Below, piece by piece: positions 5,506-7,403 of a stretch of 7,403 nucleotides of DNA. Under the pieces are notes generated by a model. That model did not search any database, was not told the origin of the DNA, and saw only the letters and a program-made list of their open reading frames with translations. The stretch lies in assembly GCA_903904765.1 (NCBI GenBank), contig CAIVEA010000098.1, positions 1 through 7,403 on the forward strand. Reading direction: 5' to 3'. The position numbers and the translations under genes were made by a program. Positions within the stretch are counted from its first letter, which is position 1; each line of letters opens with the position of its first letter. Origin of the DNA: an uncultured Chloroflexota bacterium (GTDB lineage Bacteria > Chloroflexota > Anaerolineae > Aggregatilineales > Phototrophicaceae).

Positions 5506-7403
5506 CTACCGTCGCAACCGATACGCCTGCACCCGTTCGCTCCCCAGAGACAACCGCAGGCCGTCCCTAAGTTCCGCCGCCTGCACCTCACGCTTGAGTA
5601 CGCCATCCGGGAACGTCTCCAGATAGTATGTGGCCTCACCCTCAACAGGCAAGCGGACAAACGCATCCGGCACGGGTGCATCGTTCCGAAAAAGCACGAT
5701 CAGCCCTTCCCCATCACGGCTCAAACGGGCATAACCGTCCCATTCCAGAGCGTTCGGCGCAGCCCACGCCCCCAGCGGGAAGAAACTCTGATCCAGTGCA
5801 ACCGTCCGGCGCAGGGTCTTGAAAGCCCGAATCCACGCTCCATACTGATCCTGTTGTTCGGGCGAAAGCGCCCGCAAATCGCCTAGCAGAACCGGCGCAG
5901 AACCCGCCGCCGTAGCCACGTGCTCCAGCCAATCGCCGCTGGTCGCACGCAGATTGCCGATCAACATACTCTCCACCGGCATCGCCAGCGCCCGCTGATA
6001 GAGTAGCAAACGCGCCGCCAGCGGGCCAGCCGCCTCATCATGGGTATCCCCCACGTTACTCAACCAGTCGAGATCAGCCGCCGCCAGCAAACCGTAATCA
6101 ATCGTGTGCTTTTGCCCCCACAGTTCAAACGTCAGGTCAACCCACACCTGCGGGCAGCGGGCGTATAGCGCCTGCGTGACGGCGCGTATGCCTTCGTAAA
6201 TCCGCACCACTGACTCGGTTGTAGAGCCGTGCAGATGTCCATCGGCAGCACACCCCGGCGCTTCACCATAGGCATTAAAAACTGTCGTCAGGTCGAGCTT
6301 CAGATAGGCCAACCGATAGCCTTCCACCAGTTCGATTAAACGCGCTGCCGCCGACTCCCAGAACCCGCTGCCGAGGCACATCACCGCCATCATCCCTGCC
6401 GCCGTCCGCGTGAATTTGGGTTGCCCCGCACGGTCTAAACAGCGCCATTCCGGGTGCTGGCGATATTCGCTGCCCGCTGGATCAATCGCCGCCAGTGATG
6501 CCCACAATCCCAAGCGCATTCCAGCGCTTTCAACCGCTTCCAGAATAGGATCGAGTCCCTGCGGAAAGTGTTCCGGGCTGACGCGGTTTGCGCCATATTC
6601 AGCCTGCCACCCATCATCAATCGAGAACACATCAAAGCCCATCCGCGCCGCCACCGGAATCAGCCCGTTCACAGCCGCCGCGTCAATGCCAATCCCGAAC
6701 GGATCCCATGTGTTGTAAATCCAGGGAGGCGCAGCACGTTTCCGGCGCAGAACCTCAGCCGTATAGGCAGGCACAATCCAGCGCGGGTCGGAAGCCGCCC
6801 GACCTTCTACGCCCAGAATCAGCAGCGCCGCCGGCGTGACGAATCTTTCCCCCGGCTGAAGTTGCCGTTCAAACGGGAAAAGATCGGTATCAAACATCCA
6901 GCGCACTTCGCCATCCCAGAACCATGCACCGTGTTCTGTACGCTTCAGATGTCCGGGAGCCTCATTCAAAGCCAGTGCAACCTCACCCGTGCGGACATTC
7001 GTCAACCGCAACAGCGGATCATCCACGCGGCCTGTATACAGCAGTTCGCGGGGTTGCGAACCGTAATGCGCGAACAGCCGCATATCACGGGTCGCACCCA
7101 ACTGCATCTCCAGTCGTTCAAAACACAGATGGCGCAGGGTGACGGGTTGATCGCCGTGCGAAGTCAATGTGAGCCATTTCCGCATGACTGGATAGGTATG
7201 GTCGAGGTGGTAATGCACTTGAATGTGAAGTACTGTCGCCGGATGCTCGATCTGCACAACCAGCAACGAACCACGCGCATCGGTGGTCTGGTCGGCGCTC
7301 AGCAATCGAACTTCACCCGCACACGGGGTGACAGGCTGCCCGTTCACCTCTAGGCTGAAATCAGGTTCTCCGGTCTGACGTTGAAACAATTGCGTACCCG
7401 TCA
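5506..7403 (-). CDS. GH36-like glycoside hydrolase (alpha-galactosidase relative), 5' end outside window
   Basis: The frame is open to the window edge. Numbering here begins at the TTG at 7389 (627 residues), but the frame runs on upstream without a stop, so the true start lies beyond 7403. Residues about 1-215 form an N-terminal beta domain typical of GH36. The barrel follows: PPWIYNTWDPFG (221-232), DVFSIDDGWQ (253-262), GLWASL (294-299), and LAYLKLDLT (360-368), where D366 fits the nucleophile of the usual K-W-D motif. The C-terminal beta domain covers about 550-627. GH36 enzymes hydrolyse alpha-galactosides such as raffinose-type sugars. The usual W-x-S-D acid/base motif reads WLSNVGD (442-448) here, with Asn at the expected Asp. 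No secretion signal can be judged because the N-terminus is missing. It converges on the GH-A glycosidase gene. Confidence 0.88.
   Translation of the reverse strand, partial: TGTQLFQRQTGEPDFSLEVNGQPVTPCAGEVRLLSADQTTDARGSLLVVQIEHPATVLHIQVHYHLDHTYPVMRKWLTLTSHGDQPVTLRHLCFERLEMQLGATRDMRLFAHYGSQPRELLYTGRVDDPLLRLTNVRTGEVALALNEAPGHLKRTEHGAWFWDGEVRWMFDTDLFPFERQLQPGERFVTPAALLILGVEGRAASDPRWIVPAYTAEVLRRKRAAPPWIYNTWDPFGIGIDAAAVNGLIPVAARMGFDVFSIDDGWQAEYGANRVSPEHFPQGLDPILEAVESAGMRLGLWASLAAIDPAGSEYRQHPEWRCLDRAGQPKFTRTAAGMMAVMCLGSGFWESAAARLIELVEGYRLAYLKLDLTTVFNAYGEAPGCAADGHLHGSTTESVVRIYEGIRAVTQALYARCPQVWVDLTFELWGQKHTIDYGLLAAADLDWLSNVGDTHDEAAGPLAARLLLYQRALAMPVESMLIGNLRATSGDWLEHVATAAGSAPVLLGDLRALSPEQQDQYGAWIRAFKTLRRTVALDQSFFPLGAWAAPNALEWDGYARLSRDGEGLIVLFRNDAPVPDAFVRLPVEGEATYYLETFPDGVLKREVQAAELRDGLRLSLGSERVQAYRLRR

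Noticed and set aside
6568..7353. 261-codon plus-strand frame opposite the GH36-like gene
   Set aside because: No domain or start signal; the minus strand carries clear GH36 motifs throughout.
7387..7389. TTG at 7389 as the true start of the GH36-like gene
   Set aside because: The frame continues upstream to the window edge with no stop, and the first residues are already within a plausible beta domain, so the start is probably outside the window.

Overview
The window looks like a piece of a GC-rich bacterial chromosome. The gene mix is an eukaryotic-type Ser/Thr kinase with one membrane anchor, an SH3-plus-glycosidase protein, a DUF4230 membrane protein, and short dispersed C/G-rich palindromes between genes. 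This mix would fit Chloroflexota (Anaerolineae-like). That placement is an inference from gene style only, since no marker gene is present. I see no tRNA, rRNA, transposase, phage gene or CRISPR array.

Layout. Positions 1-47 hold a long palindromic repeat, followed on the minus strand by a DUF4230 single-pass membrane protein (77-907). A 97-bp AT-rich divergent spacer separates it from a small DCC-family (DUF393) thiol-disulfide protein on the plus strand (1005-1403). A second repeat copy (1404-1501) fills the whole gap between that gene and the convergent GntR/FadR-type regulator (1500-2153, minus). The regulator lies 13 nt downstream of a PknB-like transmembrane Ser/Thr kinase (2167-3507, minus), so the two probably form one operon, read from a good sigma-70-type promoter at 3568-3596.

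A 399-bp divergent intergenic region (3508-3906) carries two more hairpins of the repeat family and an 11-bp perfect inverted repeat with a nested hairpin. It leads into a plus-strand multidomain protein (3907-5448): a degenerate M23/LytM-like domain, a bacterial SH3 domain and a clan GH-A glycosidase barrel. A strong hairpin (5468-5490) separates it from a convergent GH36-like alpha-galactosidase relative (5506 to the window end, minus, 5' end missing).

Function. The right half looks like carbohydrate or cell-envelope processing (two unrelated glycoside hydrolases). The centre looks like signalling and transcriptional control (kinase plus GntR regulator), and the left half like envelope and redox housekeeping. 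Nothing here forces a single pathway. The best candidates for a second look are a palindrome family whose four hairpins share one mismatch at the same stem position, a glycosidase whose M23-like domain has lost its visible metal ligands, and a GH36-like protein with Asn at the likely acid/base position. I do not see a convincing undescribed multi-gene system.
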